A stretch of DNA of 64,000 bases, taken from contig NZ_QRGR01000010.1 of the NCBI RefSeq assembly GCF_003367245.1, positions 124,001-188,000 of the forward strand, read 5' to 3'. The translations under genes were made by a program, and so were the position numbers. The DNA is from Pontibacter diazotrophicus. Lineage in GTDB: Bacteria > Bacteroidota > Bacteroidia > Cytophagales > Hymenobacteraceae. Every line of letters starts with the position of its first letter. Position 1 is the stretch's first letter. The notes under the pieces are model-generated. The model saw only the letters and a list, made by a program, of their open reading frames with translations, was not told where the DNA came from and did no database searches. Shown here piece after piece: positions 16,808 to 26,805 of the stretch.

Positions 16808-19123
16808 ATGCGCAGTAATCACCTACTTGTTGCGGCTGCTCTCCTGCTGACGGCTGGCTGCACCGCAACCAAGAAGAATGACAGTAAACAGCCCACCATC
16901 GCGACACTTGGCACGCAACCTGTTTCCATTGAAGAGTTCCGCTATGTGTACGAGAAAAACAACAGCGGCAACGAAGACGCCTATACCCGCCAGAGTGTAA
17001 GCGAGTACCTGAACCTGTACACTAACTTTAAGCTGAAGGTGCTGGAGGCGCAAGGCCAGGGGCTGGATACCACTACCGCTTTCAGACGTGAACTGGAGGG
17101 TTATAAAGAGCAGTTGGCACAGCCTTACCTCACCGAAAAGAGCGTGACCGACAAGCTGGTGAAGGAAGCTTACGAGCGCATGAAGCAGGAAGTAAACGCC
17201 TCCCACATTCTTATCAGCCTGACACCGGATGCAGCCCCTGAAGATACCTTAGCGGCTTATAACCGCACTATGGATTTGCGCAGGCGCGCGCTAGCCGGTG
17301 AAGATTTTGGTAAACTGGCACAGGGAAACTCCCAGGATCCGTCTGCAGCCGATAACAAAGGAGACTTAGGCTATTTTACGGCCCTTCAGATGGTATATCC
17401 GTTTGAGGATGCTGCCTTCAAAACTGCTGTCGGAGATATTTCGATGCCGGTACGCACGCGATTCGGGTACCACCTGATAAAAGTGAACGACAAGCGCCAG
17501 GCCAAAGGCGAGGTGCGCGTGGCCCACATTATGGTGCGTGCCACACCGGGCATCCCAAAAGCCGACTCCCTGGCTGCAAAGCAGCGTGCAGACGCTATCT
17601 ATAAGCGGGTGCAGCGCAACGAGAACTGGGAGAAACTTGCTGAAGAGTTTTCTGAGGATGCCAATTCCGCCAAAAACGGTGGTGAGTTGCCGTGGTTTGG
17701 CACCGGCCGTATGATACCTTCTTTTGAGGATGCTGCCTTTAACCTGCAAAACACAGGCGATGTGGCGCAACCGGTTCTAACACCCTATGGCTGGCATATT
17801 ATCAAGCTGATAGAAAAGCGTGGCCTTCCTGCTTACGAAGAAATGGAGCAGAACCTGCGCAACAGAATCGCAAAAGACTCCCGCTCTGAGCTGAACAAGA
17901 CCGCCTTCATGAAGCGCATCAAAACAGAGAACAGCTTCACAGAGAATGCCGAAGCCAAGGCAACCGCCATGAGCAAAGCCTCAGACGATCTGCTAAAAGC
18001 AAACTGGACCTACGACGAAACTGACAAAGCCCTGAAGCAAACCCTGTTCAACATTCAGGGCAAAGCCTACACTATCGGTGATTTCTGGAAATATGCTAAG
18101 GAGGCGCAGCAACCACGTGCTACAAGTTCAGCGGCACATGCCATGAACCTGCTCTACGAGGCCTATATAGATAAGAGCCTGGTGGAATATGAAAAGGCTA
18201 ATTTAGAAATCAAGCACCCAGACTATAGAATGCTGGTACAGGAGTATCACGATGGTATCCTCCTCTTCCAGATGATGGACGAGAAAGTATGGTCGAAGGC
18301 GGTTGAAGACTCTGTTGGCCTGAAAGCATACTTTGCTCAGAACAGGGAGAAGTATACGTGGGGCCCGCGCGTGCAGGCAACCGTTATAAGTGCCGCCAAC
18401 AAAGAGCTACTGCAGAAAGCACAGGAGCAAATGGGCAAACGCCGCTATCCGGTTAATTTTGCAAAGCTAACCGACATTCTGTTTGAGCAGAACAAGCCCA
18501 CGCTAACGCAGGAAGGCACTGCCAAACTAAATGAACTGGCCGAGCTACTAAAAGGCAACGAGAGCCTTGCCGTAGATATCAACGGCCACACAGACGCCCG
18601 CGAAGCTACTGCCAGCAAAAACCTGGCAACAGAGAGAGCCGACAAGGCCAAAGCCTACCTGATGGCTCAGGGAGTACCGTCTGCTCAGCTAAGCACGAAC
18701 AACCTTGGGGCAACAAACCAGGCAGGCCCGGATAATTCGGAGACAGGCCGCCGCCGCAACCGCCGTGTGTCTTTTGTGTTGTACACGACAGAACTCAGTG
18801 CCCTCGCTGATAACCTGAATGCACTGAGCAACAACCCGCTGGGTGTGCAGATATCAGAGAAGAAATTCCAGAAAGGAGATAACAAGGCCCTGGATATGGT
18901 AGCCTGGGAGAAAGGCACTTACAACGTGCAGCAAAATGGCCGAGAGTACCTCATTATTATCGAGGAGGTACTGGAGCCAGGATACAAAGAGCTGGACGAA
19001 GTGCGTGGCCTGGCTATCTCTGACTATCAGAACTATTTAGAGCAGCAGTGGGTAAGCCAGCTGCGCGAGAAATACCCGGTAACCGTAAGGCAGGACGAGG
19101 TAGACAAGCTGATTAAGCAGTAG
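16808..19123 (+). CDS. Lipoprotein with two parvulin domains and an OmpA-like domain
   Basis: 771 residues. A lipoprotein signal ends in the lipobox TAGC (Cys18), so the protein is membrane-anchored in the periplasm. Two parvulin-type peptidyl-prolyl isomerase domains follow at about 128-227 ('ASHILISL' to 'GYHLIKVND') and 236-337 ('VAHIMVRA' to 'GWHIIKLIE'). After a helical region comes an OmpA-type peptidoglycan-binding domain at about 545-658, with 'DINGHTDA' and 'SETGRRRNRRVSF', and then a further helical tail. A PPIase chaperone tied to the cell wall is an unusual mix. It heads the operon with the SurA-like gene and MoxR. Role inferred: folding or quality control of outer-membrane proteins. 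Confidence 0.88.
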   Translation: MRSNHLLVAAALLLTAGCTATKKNDSKQPTIATLGTQPVSIEEFRYVYEKNNSGNEDAYTRQSVSEYLNLYTNFKLKVLEAQGQGLDTTTAFRRELEGYKEQLAQPYLTEKSVTDKLVKEAYERMKQEVNASHILISLTPDAAPEDTLAAYNRTMDLRRRALAGEDFGKLAQGNSQDPSAADNKGDLGYFTALQMVYPFEDAAFKTAVGDISMPVRTRFGYHLIKVNDKRQAKGEVRVAHIMVRATPGIPKADSLAAKQRADAIYKRVQRNENWEKLAEEFSEDANSAKNGGELPWFGTGRMIPSFEDAAFNLQNTGDVAQPVLTPYGWHIIKLIEKRGLPAYEEMEQNLRNRIAKDSRSELNKTAFMKRIKTENSFTENAEAKATAMSKASDDLLKANWTYDETDKALKQTLFNIQGKAYTIGDFWKYAKEAQQPRATSSAAHAMNLLYEAYIDKSLVEYEKANLEIKHPDYRMLVQEYHDGILLFQMMDEKVWSKAVEDSVGLKAYFAQNREKYTWGPRVQATVISAANKELLQKAQEQMGKRRYPVNFAKLTDILFEQNKPTLTQEGTAKLNELAELLKGNESLAVDINGHTDAREATASKNLATERADKAKAYLMAQGVPSAQLSTNNLGATNQAGPDNSETGRRRNRRVSFVLYTTELSALADNLNALSNNPLGVQISEKKFQKGDNKALDMVAWEKGTYNVQQNGREYLIIIEEVLEPGYKELDEVRGLAISDYQNYLEQQWVSQLREKYPVTVRQDEVDKLIKQ

Positions 19124-19389
19124 TTTATTCTGGTACCTTTTTTGCAACGAGCTGATAAGTCAGTTTATTCAGAATAAAGACGTAAATTGTGCGTTTCACT
19201 TTATAGTCTGACTGAAATTTAAGTTTGTACTGCAAGGGATGCTTTGAAAACTCGATAGCTGCTGTTTTTGGTACATAGCTCCGGCTATTCCCCTAAAAGC
19301 AAGTCTCTTCAGAATGCAGGTTCATTTCTTTCAGCCATAAAAAATTAAGCAGGCGCTAAGCGCGCACCATCATATCAATTATTACAGCC

Positions 19390-20757
19390 TTGAAAAAGAT
19401 ACATTGTTTTGCCAGAACGGCCTTTGCGGCAATTTGCCTCATTGTAATTTCTTCTACGGCCTTTGCCCAGGCACCTGTGCAGCGCACGGTGGATGGCATC
19501 ATAGCGAAAGTAGACAACTATGTTGTTTTACGCTCTGATGTAGAGTTTGGCTACCTGCAATACCTTCAGCAGTCTAAACAGCAGCCAAGCGACGAAATGA
19601 AGTGCCAGATATTTACCTCACTGCTGCAGGACAAGCTGCTCCTAGCTCGTGCCGAGATAGACTCTATTGTAGTAGAGGAACCATTGGTGGCCAATGAACT
19701 GGACCGCCGCATACAGTACTTAGCCGGCCAGGTTGGCGGTGTAGAGCGGCTGGAGCAGTACTACAACAAAAGCATTACGCAGCTGAAAGAAGAGCTACGC
19801 CGCACCGTGCGTGAGCAGATGGTGATGGAGAACATGCAGCGGGAGATTACAGGCAAAGTAACTGTAACCCCTAAAGAAATAAAGAAGTATTTCAACAACA
19901 TTCCTGCAGACAGCCTTCCTTATTTCTCCAGCGAAGTGGAGATTGGCCAGATTGTAAAACACGCCACCGTAAGCAAGACGCAAAAGCAGGCGGCCAGGGA
20001 GCAACTGCAGGCCCTGCGCGAGCGTATACTTGCCGGTGAAGACTTTGCCACACTGGCAACACAATTTTCACAGGATCCGGGTTCGGCACAGGCTGGTGGA
20101 GAACTGGGTTTCTTTAAGAAGAAAGAGCTGGTGCCAGAGTACGAAGCGGCTGCTTTGCGCCTGGAGCCCGGAGGGATTTCTAATGTAGTTGAGTCACAGT
20201 TCGGCTTTCACCTTATTCAGTTGATTGAGCGCCGTGGCCAGGAATTTAACACGCGCCACATCCTTATTAAGCCAGCCACAGCAACGGTAGACGTACAGGA
20301 GGCCATTACCGCATTGGACAGTATCCGGACGAAGATACAGAACGACAGCCTGCTGACGTTCCCTAAAGCAGCCAAGGAGCACTCTGATGATAAGGCCACA
20401 AAAGATAACGGCGGCATGATGGCAGGCCGTGACGGCAGCACTTATATTCCGATGGACCAGGTTGATCCATCCATCTTCTTCGTGATTGACACGATGCAGG
20501 TAGGGGATATTTCAAAACCGATTCCGTTTACCACAGAGGATGGCAAAGAAGCGGTGCGCATCATTTACCTGAAAGGTAAATCAAAACCGCACCTGGCTAA
20601 CCTCCAGGACGATTATCAACGGATTTCTAACGCAGCGCTCGCCGAAAAACGCAGCAAAGCCGTAGACGAATGGTTCCGCAAGAATATAGACACTGTATTT
20701 ATTGAAATTGATCCGGAGTACCAGGAATGCGGTGGACTCCAACAACTAATGCAATAA
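19390..20757 (+). CDS. SurA-like periplasmic peptidyl-prolyl isomerase
   Basis: 455 residues from a TTG start at 19390 that places a perfect signal peptide at the N terminus (MKKIHCFARTAFAA... cut near AFAQ). SurA-type N-terminal chaperone domain at about 30-160 ('VDGIIAKVDNYVVLRSDVE'), parvulin domain 1 at about 182-280 ('FFKKKELVPEYE', 'GFHLIQLIER') and a second at about 286-397. The expected role is escort of nascent outer-membrane barrels to the BAM complex. It shares its neighbourhood and half its domain plan with the preceding lipoprotein, 266 bases upstream, and is 6 bases from moxR. A TAAGTTTG -7-like box at 19220-19227 hints at its own promoter. Confidence 0.92.
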   Translation: MKKIHCFARTAFAAICLIVISSTAFAQAPVQRTVDGIIAKVDNYVVLRSDVEFGYLQYLQQSKQQPSDEMKCQIFTSLLQDKLLLARAEIDSIVVEEPLVANELDRRIQYLAGQVGGVERLEQYYNKSITQLKEELRRTVREQMVMENMQREITGKVTVTPKEIKKYFNNIPADSLPYFSSEVEIGQIVKHATVSKTQKQAAREQLQALRERILAGEDFATLATQFSQDPGSAQAGGELGFFKKKELVPEYEAAALRLEPGGISNVVESQFGFHLIQLIERRGQEFNTRHILIKPATATVDVQEAITALDSIRTKIQNDSLLTFPKAAKEHSDDKATKDNGGMMAGRDGSTYIPMDQVDPSIFFVIDTMQVGDISKPIPFTTEDGKEAVRIIYLKGKSKPHLANLQDDYQRISNAALAEKRSKAVDEWFRKNIDTVFIEIDPEYQECGGLQQLMQ

Positions 20758-20763
20758 GAAGAA

Positions 20764-21729
20764 ATGAAGCAGTTCACCTCTGACAAAGAAGCAGCCGATG
20801 CGCTACACCACGTTTACCGGGAGTTAACTTCCGAAATATCAAAAGTGATTGTAGGGCAGGAAGAAGTCGTTAAACTAGTACTTACAGCTGTTTTTTGTCA
20901 GGGGCACTGCCTGCTGGTGGGGGTACCGGGGCTTGCCAAGACGCTCCTCATCCAAACTATTGCCTCTTCACTGGACATGTCGTTTAACCGGGTGCAGTTT
21001 ACACCCGACCTGATGCCTTCTGATATTGTTGGTGCTGAGACAATGGACAACGAACGCAACTTTAAGTTTGTAACGGGGCCAGTGTTTGCCAACATTGTGC
21101 TGGCCGATGAAATTAACCGCACGCCCCCAAAAACACAGGCAGCACTCTTAGAGGCCATGCAGGAACATGCCGTTACAGTGGCTGGCCACAAGTACAACCT
21201 GCCAAGGCCTTTCTTTGTGCTGGCTACCCAGAACCCGATTGAGCAGGAAGGAACTTACCCCTTGCCTGAGGCGCAGCTGGATCGCTTCATGTTTAACATT
21301 ACGTTAGACTACCCAAGCTACGAGTCGGAGTTGCAGATTGTAAAGAACACGACAGGTGCCGCTGTCAGCTCACTCAACAAGATTCTGCATGCAGATGACA
21401 TTCTTGCCTTTCAGCAGTTAGTGCGCCGCGTGCCCGTGGTAGACAATGTGGTGGAGTATGCCGTAAAGCTGGTACATAAAACGCGCCCCAACATGCCCAT
21501 GGCTTCTACGCAGGCAAACCAGTACCTGGAGTGGGGCGCAGGCCCAAGAGCCTCTCAGCACCTGATTGTGGGTGCCAAATGCAATGCCATCCTCAACGGA
21601 AAATACAGCCCTGATATTGAAGATGTGCAGGCAGTGGCACTCCCTATTCTCCGGCACCGCATCGTGCGCAATTTCAAGGCCGAGGCAGAAGGCATCACTG
21701 TAGAAAAAATCATTCAGGAGTTGCTTTGA
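20764..21729 (+). CDS. MoxR-family AAA+ ATPase
   Basis: 321 residues. Walker A GVPGLAKT near 54-61, Walker B 'VLADEINRTPPKTQ' near 112-125, sensor 'ATQNPIEQEGTYPLPEAQLDRF' near 154-175, with the AAA lid at the C terminus. MoxR ATPases act as chaperones that activate partners bearing von Willebrand domains. It starts 6 bases after the SurA-like gene, so it belongs to the envelope-folding operon here, with no DUF58 or VWA gene following. The batD fragment at the window start is 20 kb away. Confidence 0.92.
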   Translation: MKQFTSDKEAADALHHVYRELTSEISKVIVGQEEVVKLVLTAVFCQGHCLLVGVPGLAKTLLIQTIASSLDMSFNRVQFTPDLMPSDIVGAETMDNERNFKFVTGPVFANIVLADEINRTPPKTQAALLEAMQEHAVTVAGHKYNLPRPFFVLATQNPIEQEGTYPLPEAQLDRFMFNITLDYPSYESELQIVKNTTGAAVSSLNKILHADDILAFQQLVRRVPVVDNVVEYAVKLVHKTRPNMPMASTQANQYLEWGAGPRASQHLIVGAKCNAILNGKYSPDIEDVQAVALPILRHRIVRNFKAEAEGITVEKIIQELL

Positions 21730-21827
21730 TTGAATTGTTAAATGGCCGCATTGTTAAATTGTTATCCATATAACCTGAAAACAACAATGTAACCATTGAA
21801 CAATTAAGCCATACAAATTTCAGCGCA

Positions 21828-21857
21828 TTGCTAGTACGCTAAATTAGTGTATTTTTG
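21828..21857 (+). promoter_or_regulatory. Promoter of the 142-aa hypothetical gene
   Basis: TTG at 21828-21830, a 19-nt spacer and TATTTTTG at 21850-21857. The predicted leader is about 30 nt to the ATG at 21894. The TTG start at 21855 would fall inside the -7 box, which rules out the longer frame. Confidence 0.7.
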
Positions 21858-21893
21858 CACCCAATCACTTTACCAATATCACCTTATACATAT

Positions 21894-22322
21894 ATGGAAG
21901 CGGCTGCTTTATACCTACGCTTTAAAGAGAACCTGGCTACCGTAATTGGTATTCTTAACAGTCCTCTTGAATTGCGTTCCATGCCTTACAATACCTCTCT
22001 TCCACTGGAAGTAAACCTATTGGCGGATGTGCTGCGCCTGCATGGGCTGGAGTTTAGCTCTACTACACCCGGTGCGAAGCGCGTACAGGATTTCCAGCAG
22101 TGGTACCTGCAAAACGAGGAGAAAGTAAACGAAGTGATGCACCGCGTGCTGGAGGATAAAAAAGCCTATATGAGAACGGCTACTGGTGTTGTATTGCAAA
22201 AAGAAATGCTGTACCGCAGGCTGGAATACTTCAAGGAAACAGCTCATACACTGCAGGTGATGATGGCCCAGCAGAAACTACACAGCCCAAAGCACTTTAA
22301 TTACCCGTTCCTGAACGCATAA
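21894..22322 (+). CDS. Hypothetical protein, 142 aa, helical
   Basis: Start at the ATG at 21894 because the promoter overlaps the upstream TTG. The product begins MEAAALYLRFKENLATVIG and is almost wholly helical, with many Glu/Lys and aromatic residues and a coiled-coil-like stretch at about 65-120. No signal peptide or transmembrane helix, so cytoplasmic. Family not recognised. It follows moxR by 165 bases but has its own promoter and ends at a strong terminator, so it is a single-gene unit. Confidence 0.7.
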   Translation: MEAAALYLRFKENLATVIGILNSPLELRSMPYNTSLPLEVNLLADVLRLHGLEFSSTTPGAKRVQDFQQWYLQNEEKVNEVMHRVLEDKKAYMRTATGVVLQKEMLYRRLEYFKETAHTLQVMMAQQKLHSPKHFNYPFLNA

Positions 22323-22344
22323 AGCGGCAGAAACATATCTGATA

Positions 22345-22402
22345 ATATAAACATAAAAGAGCCAGCACTATTCAGGTAGCGCTGGCTCTTTTATGTTTAT
22401 AT
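22345..22402. terminator. Bidirectional intrinsic terminator
   Basis: A perfect 22-bp stem (ATATAAACATAAAAGAGCCAGC with its complement) and a 14-nt loop, A/T-rich at both feet. It separates the convergent hypothetical gene and the SDR gene. The core AGAGCCAGC stem recurs in the terminator at 46574. Confidence 0.9.
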
Positions 22403-22456
22403 CACTCTCAGAAGCAAAGCAGTAAGCTGTAATCACCTGAGGTAATTAAAAACTGC

Positions 22457-23320
22457 TTACTTCCGGATAGAAGTGTGGCTGTCTTTGGAGTGCTCCAGGT
22501 TCAGGTCTTCTTCAGGCTGCTTTTTCATGCTGTCGGCCGCCATGTCACCGGCAGGGCCTTTGGCTATGAGCGTGCCGCCATCAACAGGCCAAACGGCTCC
22601 CGTTACGTAGGAGGCTTCGTCAGATGCCAGGAAGAGGTATACATTGGCCACTTCTTCTGGTGTGCCTCTGCGCCCCATCAGTGTGCCCTGCGTCACCATC
22701 TGCTCCATCTGGCTGTCCATTGGGCCGGTTTCTTTATGTGTCCAGCCTGTGTCTATCGGGCCGGGGGCCACGATGTTGCAGCGTACGCCTTTTTGCGCCT
22801 GCTCTGCCGCCAGCCCTTTCGTGAAAGCGTGGTTAAAGCCTTTGGTGCCACCATACGGCGCATTTTGCGCAATTCCCAGCACACCAGACTCAGAACCGGC
22901 TGTCACTATGTTTCCTTTTGTCTTCTGAAGCTCCGGCAAGGCAGACTTACTCATGGCAAAGGTCGTTTTAATATTGTTCTTCAGCAGGTAATCGAACGCC
23001 TCTTCTGAATACTCAGACAGCATGTTCGTTTCCGGGAATGTACCGGCGTTGTTAATAAGAATATCCAGCTTCCCGTACTGCTTTACAGCCAGATCTACGC
23101 AGCTTTGGGCATTGGCAAGGGAAGACAAATCACCGGTGAACGGAATGGCTGTGCCTCCCTCCTCCTGTATTCCTTTTACTACGTCTTCTACCGGGTCCTC
23201 CGGAAATCCGGCTACTACTACGCTTGCTCCTTCTTTGGCGAACTTTTTACTGATGGCTTCGCCTATACCTGCGCCACCGCCTGTCACGATAGCTACTTTT
23301 CCCTTAAGTCTGTTTCCCAT
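22457..23320 (-). CDS. Short-chain dehydrogenase/reductase (YghA-like)
   Basis: 287-residue NAD(P)-dependent classical SDR. Cofactor loop 'VTGGGAGIGEAIS' at about 12-24, 'NNAG' near 91, catalytic Ser in 'TAGSESGVLG' and the YxxxK pair in 'APYGGTKGFNH' near 155; the C-terminal 'GAVWPVDGGTLI' closes the fold. The long polar tail after it (about residues 250-287) is typical of the glucose/YghA-like stress-linked SDR group. Substrate cannot be read from the sequence. Single gene, convergent with the hypothetical before it and divergent from the GNAT gene. Confidence 0.88.
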   Translation of the reverse strand: MGNRLKGKVAIVTGGGAGIGEAISKKFAKEGASVVVAGFPEDPVEDVVKGIQEEGGTAIPFTGDLSSLANAQSCVDLAVKQYGKLDILINNAGTFPETNMLSEYSEEAFDYLLKNNIKTTFAMSKSALPELQKTKGNIVTAGSESGVLGIAQNAPYGGTKGFNHAFTKGLAAEQAQKGVRCNIVAPGPIDTGWTHKETGPMDSQMEQMVTQGTLMGRRGTPEEVANVYLFLASDEASYVTGAVWPVDGGTLIAKGPAGDMAADSMKKQPEEDLNLEHSKDSHTSIRK

Positions 23321-23488
23321 TTTGTTTTCAGATTTTTGTTTTGTTTACTATTTAGCTTGATCATTTTTAACGGCAAAAACAGCAGCACAGTTGGCACTTG
23401 CACCAGTATGGCCTATGGCATCACAATTCTTTTCTTTCACGTATGAACAATTAGGGCACCCTCTCAGAAACTATAACAGGGACAAACC

Positions 23489-24121
23489 ATGAATTTTTTA
23501 TACAACACTTTACCCGATTCTTATAAGGAGCAGTTAGAAACGCAGCACCTTATATTAAGGCCCTATGAGGAAGGCGATGAAAGCGATTTTATGCGTCTGC
23601 TACAGGAGAACACTGCCTATCTGAACCCTGCTTTTGCCGGGCGGCGGGCACGGGTGCGGGCACTGGAAGATGCCCGGACGCAAGTGCGGCAGTTGCGCAC
23701 TGAATGGGACAACCGCCGCTCCTTTGACTTTGGTGTCTGGCAGAAAGAAGACAATGCCTACATCGGCAGCATTGCACTCAAGAACCTGGACCGCACGATA
23801 CCCAAAGCAGAACTGGGGCTGTACTTCACGGAATGGCCTAATAACACGGCCCTGGTGCAGGAGGCTCTACAGGCAGTGCTTCAGTTCGCCTTCGACTCCC
23901 TAAAGATGAACAGGCTGTACATGCGCTGCACTAACGCAAACGAGAATTACGGAGCACTGGCAGAAAATAACGGATTCTTGAAAGAAGGGGTGCTTCGCAA
24001 CGACTACCGGGGAGCAGACGCTGATGAGCTACTGGACCTAAGCTACTATGGCCTGATACGCGAGGATTTTGAGGCCACCCGACAGGAGCAGGAGCAGGCA
24101 AATGCTACAGCCATGGCATAA
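23489..24121 (+). CDS. GNAT N-acetyltransferase, RimJ/RimL type
   Basis: 210 residues. The RimJ/RimL layout is clear: 'LETQHLILRPYEEGDESDF' at the start, 'GSIALKNLDR' mid-protein, 'AELGLYFTEW' (about 111-120), the acetyl-CoA region 'NTALVQEALQAVLQFAF', and 'RLYMRCTNANENYGALAENNGFLKEG' (about 140-165). The family acetylates N termini of ribosomal proteins or amino groups of small molecules; target unknown. The tail after about residue 190 is Glu/Gln/Ala-rich and probably disordered. Single gene. Confidence 0.88.
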   Translation: MNFLYNTLPDSYKEQLETQHLILRPYEEGDESDFMRLLQENTAYLNPAFAGRRARVRALEDARTQVRQLRTEWDNRRSFDFGVWQKEDNAYIGSIALKNLDRTIPKAELGLYFTEWPNNTALVQEALQAVLQFAFDSLKMNRLYMRCTNANENYGALAENNGFLKEGVLRNDYRGADADELLDLSYYGLIREDFEATRQEQEQANATAMA

Positions 24122-24160
24122 TTAGTTTTGACTGACAGAACAGCGTAAAGGTCATAAGAG

Positions 24161-25312
24161 TTACTTCCTTGGCTTCGCCACGAAAAACTCTGTATCAAAA
24201 GTAAGGTAAAAGGCGTTGGAAAACTCCAGCTTTGGGTCGTCCAGGTCTACCACCGGTTCCAGGCGTATCGTCAGGTAGAGGTTATCGATAATTTCAATGT
24301 CCTTCATCAACCGAAAGATTATTAGCTCCCGCTCCTCCTGAAGATAATCCGGGTGCTTGAAGGTAGTAGAGGCCGATTGATACAGCCTCCCTCCCAACTC
24401 CGTCACATAGCTGTCACCGCGCCAGTAACTCAGCATCACGTCTTGGTACTTTGTATCTATACCGGCATTCAGGTAAATGCCATAGCCTTGCGTGTACGGC
24501 AACTGAAACTCATTTGAAAAGTCTTTGAAGCCCACAAGGTAATTTTTTGTATACAGCCGGTGCAACACCTTGTGGCTATACCTCTTCTCCAGTTCAAAGC
24601 CTATGGCTGCGTTTGCCACAGTTGTCAGCGGCAATGGTGAAGCGTCTATCTGGCCGCCCTTGTGCAGGGCGGTAAACTGTATGGGTAAAGTCAGGCGCAG
24701 GCTGTCTGCAGTATTCCCCCTCCCCTCCTGCTCCAGCAGCAGAATATTTGCCGCTGCCCCACCGTTTACCTGCTCCTGGTCATCCTCTCCTCTATACAGC
24801 TTATGGTTCCAGTCTATCCAGGCATCCAGTGCTACATGGTGCGTATTGAGCTGGTACTGCAGGCCGTTCTCGAGCCGATTCGTAATCACGCGCTCAAAGT
24901 CGTAGAGCGGTTCTATATAACCGTGGTTCAGGTTACCCTCCAGCGTACCGAAGAGCAGGGCCCAGTTCTCCTTCTGTATTTTGGCTGTAAACGTGGGGGC
25001 GATGTCCTGATACCCGGTGCTGCCAAAGTCTTTCCAGAGGAAAGCACCAGCCTCCAGGCGCACAAATGGAGCCGGGTAATAGACCAGTTCAGGGTTGAGG
25101 TGATAGCCGAATAAAGTATAGCCATCTGCAATCTTATTGAAGTACTCGTTGTTCTTAGAGAAGCCAAAGGCATAGACTCCAATTCTAACCTCATTAGCAT
25201 TTTGAGCAACTACAGGCATCTGCTGCAGTAGAATACGGTTGTTTAGCTGCGCCTGGGCAAAGCAGCTATAAATCAACATAAAACAAAGCAAAAAGAGCCT
25301 ACAATAGCTCAT
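24161..25312 (-). CDS. Probable outer-membrane or secreted beta-rich protein, 383 aa
   Basis: Start moved to the ATG at 25312, which begins a signal peptide (MSYCRLFLLCFMLIYSCFAQAQ); the frame upstream of it is out of character. The mature part alternates hydrophobic and polar residues with many aromatics ('YHLNPELVYYPAPFVRLEAGAF', 'GYGIYLNAGIDTKYQDVMLSY') and ends with strand-like 'FYLTFDTEFFVA', all as in small outer-membrane barrels. Specific family not recognised. No operon partner: it converges with the GNAT gene and diverges from recA. Confidence 0.7.
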   Translation of the reverse strand: MSYCRLFLLCFMLIYSCFAQAQLNNRILLQQMPVVAQNANEVRIGVYAFGFSKNNEYFNKIADGYTLFGYHLNPELVYYPAPFVRLEAGAFLWKDFGSTGYQDIAPTFTAKIQKENWALLFGTLEGNLNHGYIEPLYDFERVITNRLENGLQYQLNTHHVALDAWIDWNHKLYRGEDDQEQVNGGAAANILLLEQEGRGNTADSLRLTLPIQFTALHKGGQIDASPLPLTTVANAAIGFELEKRYSHKVLHRLYTKNYLVGFKDFSNEFQLPYTQGYGIYLNAGIDTKYQDVMLSYWRGDSYVTELGGRLYQSASTTFKHPDYLQEERELIIFRLMKDIEIIDNLYLTIRLEPVVDLDDPKLEFSNAFYLTFDTEFFVAKPRK

Positions 25313-25472
25313 AATTAAGTGTAAAGGATGGCACAAAAAGGAGTGATACTGTGTTATAATCAGGCGCCACAGAGCAGCTAAAATATTTAGCAAAATACCT
25401 GATGACTTTTTTGCAAGTTGGCTCCAAAAGTAGTAATTTCACCTTCAATATAAAGCTAAATAAAATAACCAC

Positions 25473-26528
25473 ATGAGTTTAAGCAACGAAAAACTTAAAG
25501 CGCTACAGCTAACCATGGATAAGCTCGACAAGACATACGGCAAAGGCACCGTAATGAAGTTGAGCGACAACAAGGTAGAAGACATACCTGCTATATCCAC
25601 CGGCTCGCTTGGGCTCGATATTGCTTTGGGTATTGGTGGTTTGCCACGTGGCCGTGTCGTAGAAATCTACGGTCCGGAATCGTCTGGTAAAACTACACTT
25701 ACGATGCACTGCATTGCCGAAGCACAAAAGAAGGGCGGCATGGCTGCGTTCATCGATGCGGAGCACGCGTTTGACAGAAGCTACGCTCAAAAGCTTGGCA
25801 TTGACACAGAAAACTTATTAATCTCTCAGCCAGACAACGGGGAGCAGGCACTTGAAATTGCTGACCACCTCATTCGCTCAGGCGCTATAGATATTATTGT
25901 AATTGACTCCGTTGCCGCTCTTGTACCGAAAGGTGAGTTGGAAGGTGACATGGGTGACAGCAAAATGGGTCTGCAGGCACGTCTGATGTCGCAGGCACTG
26001 CGTAAGCTGACCGGTACCATCAATAAAACAGGCTGTACCTGTATCTTTATTAACCAGTTGCGTGAGAAGATTGGTGTGATGTTCGGTAACCCGGAGACAA
26101 CAACTGGTGGTAACGCCCTGAAGTTCTACGCATCTGTGCGTTTGGATATCCGTCGTATTGGCCAGATTAAAGAAAGCGCCGATAATATTACAGGTAACCG
26201 TACCCGTGTGAAAGTGGTGAAGAACAAGGTAGCACCTCCTTTCAAAGTGGTAGAGTTCGACATCATGTATGGCGAAGGCATCTCTAAGGTTGGTGAGATT
26301 CTTGACCTTGGCGTGGAGCTGAATATTGTGCAAAAATCTGGATCATGGTTCTCTTATGACGGCAACAAACTAGGCCAGGGCCGTGACGGTGTGAAACAGA
26401 TTCTGCTCGACAATCCGGAGTTAAGTGAAGAGATTGAAGGCAAGATCAGAGCCATCGTAAAAGGCGAGCCTGAAAAAGTAGCCGCAGCGCTGGACGATTC
26501 AGCCGCCAAAGCAGCTGAAGTTGAATGA
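25473..26528 (+). CDS. recA: Recombinase RecA
   Basis: 351 residues. Walker A GPESSGKT near 66-73, Walker B '[10 protein letters not shown]' near 139-148, the DNA-binding L1/L2 region ('[17 protein letters not shown]' then '[16 protein letters not shown]') and an acidic C-terminal tail are all intact. It forms filaments on single-stranded DNA for strand exchange and triggers LexA self-cleavage where LexA exists. No lexA or recX is adjacent. Ends at a clear terminator. The 79-bp gap upstream has only weak promoter matches, and no convincing SOS box was seen. Confidence 0.98.
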   Translation: MSLSNEKLKALQLTMDKLDKTYGKGTVMKLSDNKVEDIPAISTGSLGLDIALGIGGLPRGRVVEIYGPESSGKTTLTMHCIAEAQKKGGMAAFIDAEHAFDRSYAQKLGIDTENLLISQPDNGEQALEIADHLIRSGAIDIIVIDSVAALVPKGELEGDMGDSKMGLQARLMSQALRKLTGTINKTGCTCIFINQLREKIGVMFGNPETTTGGNALKFYASVRLDIRRIGQIKESADNITGNRTRVKVVKNKVAPPFKVVEFDIMYGEGISKVGEILDLGVELNIVQKSGSWFSYDGNKLGQGRDGVKQILLDNPELSEEIEGKIRAIVKGEPEKVAAALDDSAAKAAEVE

Positions 26529-26553
26529 ACATTATTTCCTGAACAGAAATAGC

Positions 26554-26588
26554 AAAAAGGGCGTTGTATAAAAGCAGCGCCTTTTTTT
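26554..26588 (+). terminator. Terminator of recA
   Basis: AAAAAGGGCGTTG pairs with CAGCGCC and a run of seven T follows, about 25 bases past the recA stop. Confidence 0.85.
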
Positions 26589-26805
26589 ATTTATTTTGAA
26601 TTGACTAGGCACTTAACTATGTTTATCTTAATCCAACAAGAGCAACCTGAAACTCCATAATTGAAGCGGGAATGGGTGGTATCAGATTCTGGAAGCACAC
26701 ATTAGCAAATCAAATTATAAGTTTAAAAAGCTTAAAAGTATAGTTGGTACAAAACTTGAAGTGATCAGGAATCAAGAACTGTTCATCCCAATAAGAAGGA
26801 AATTT

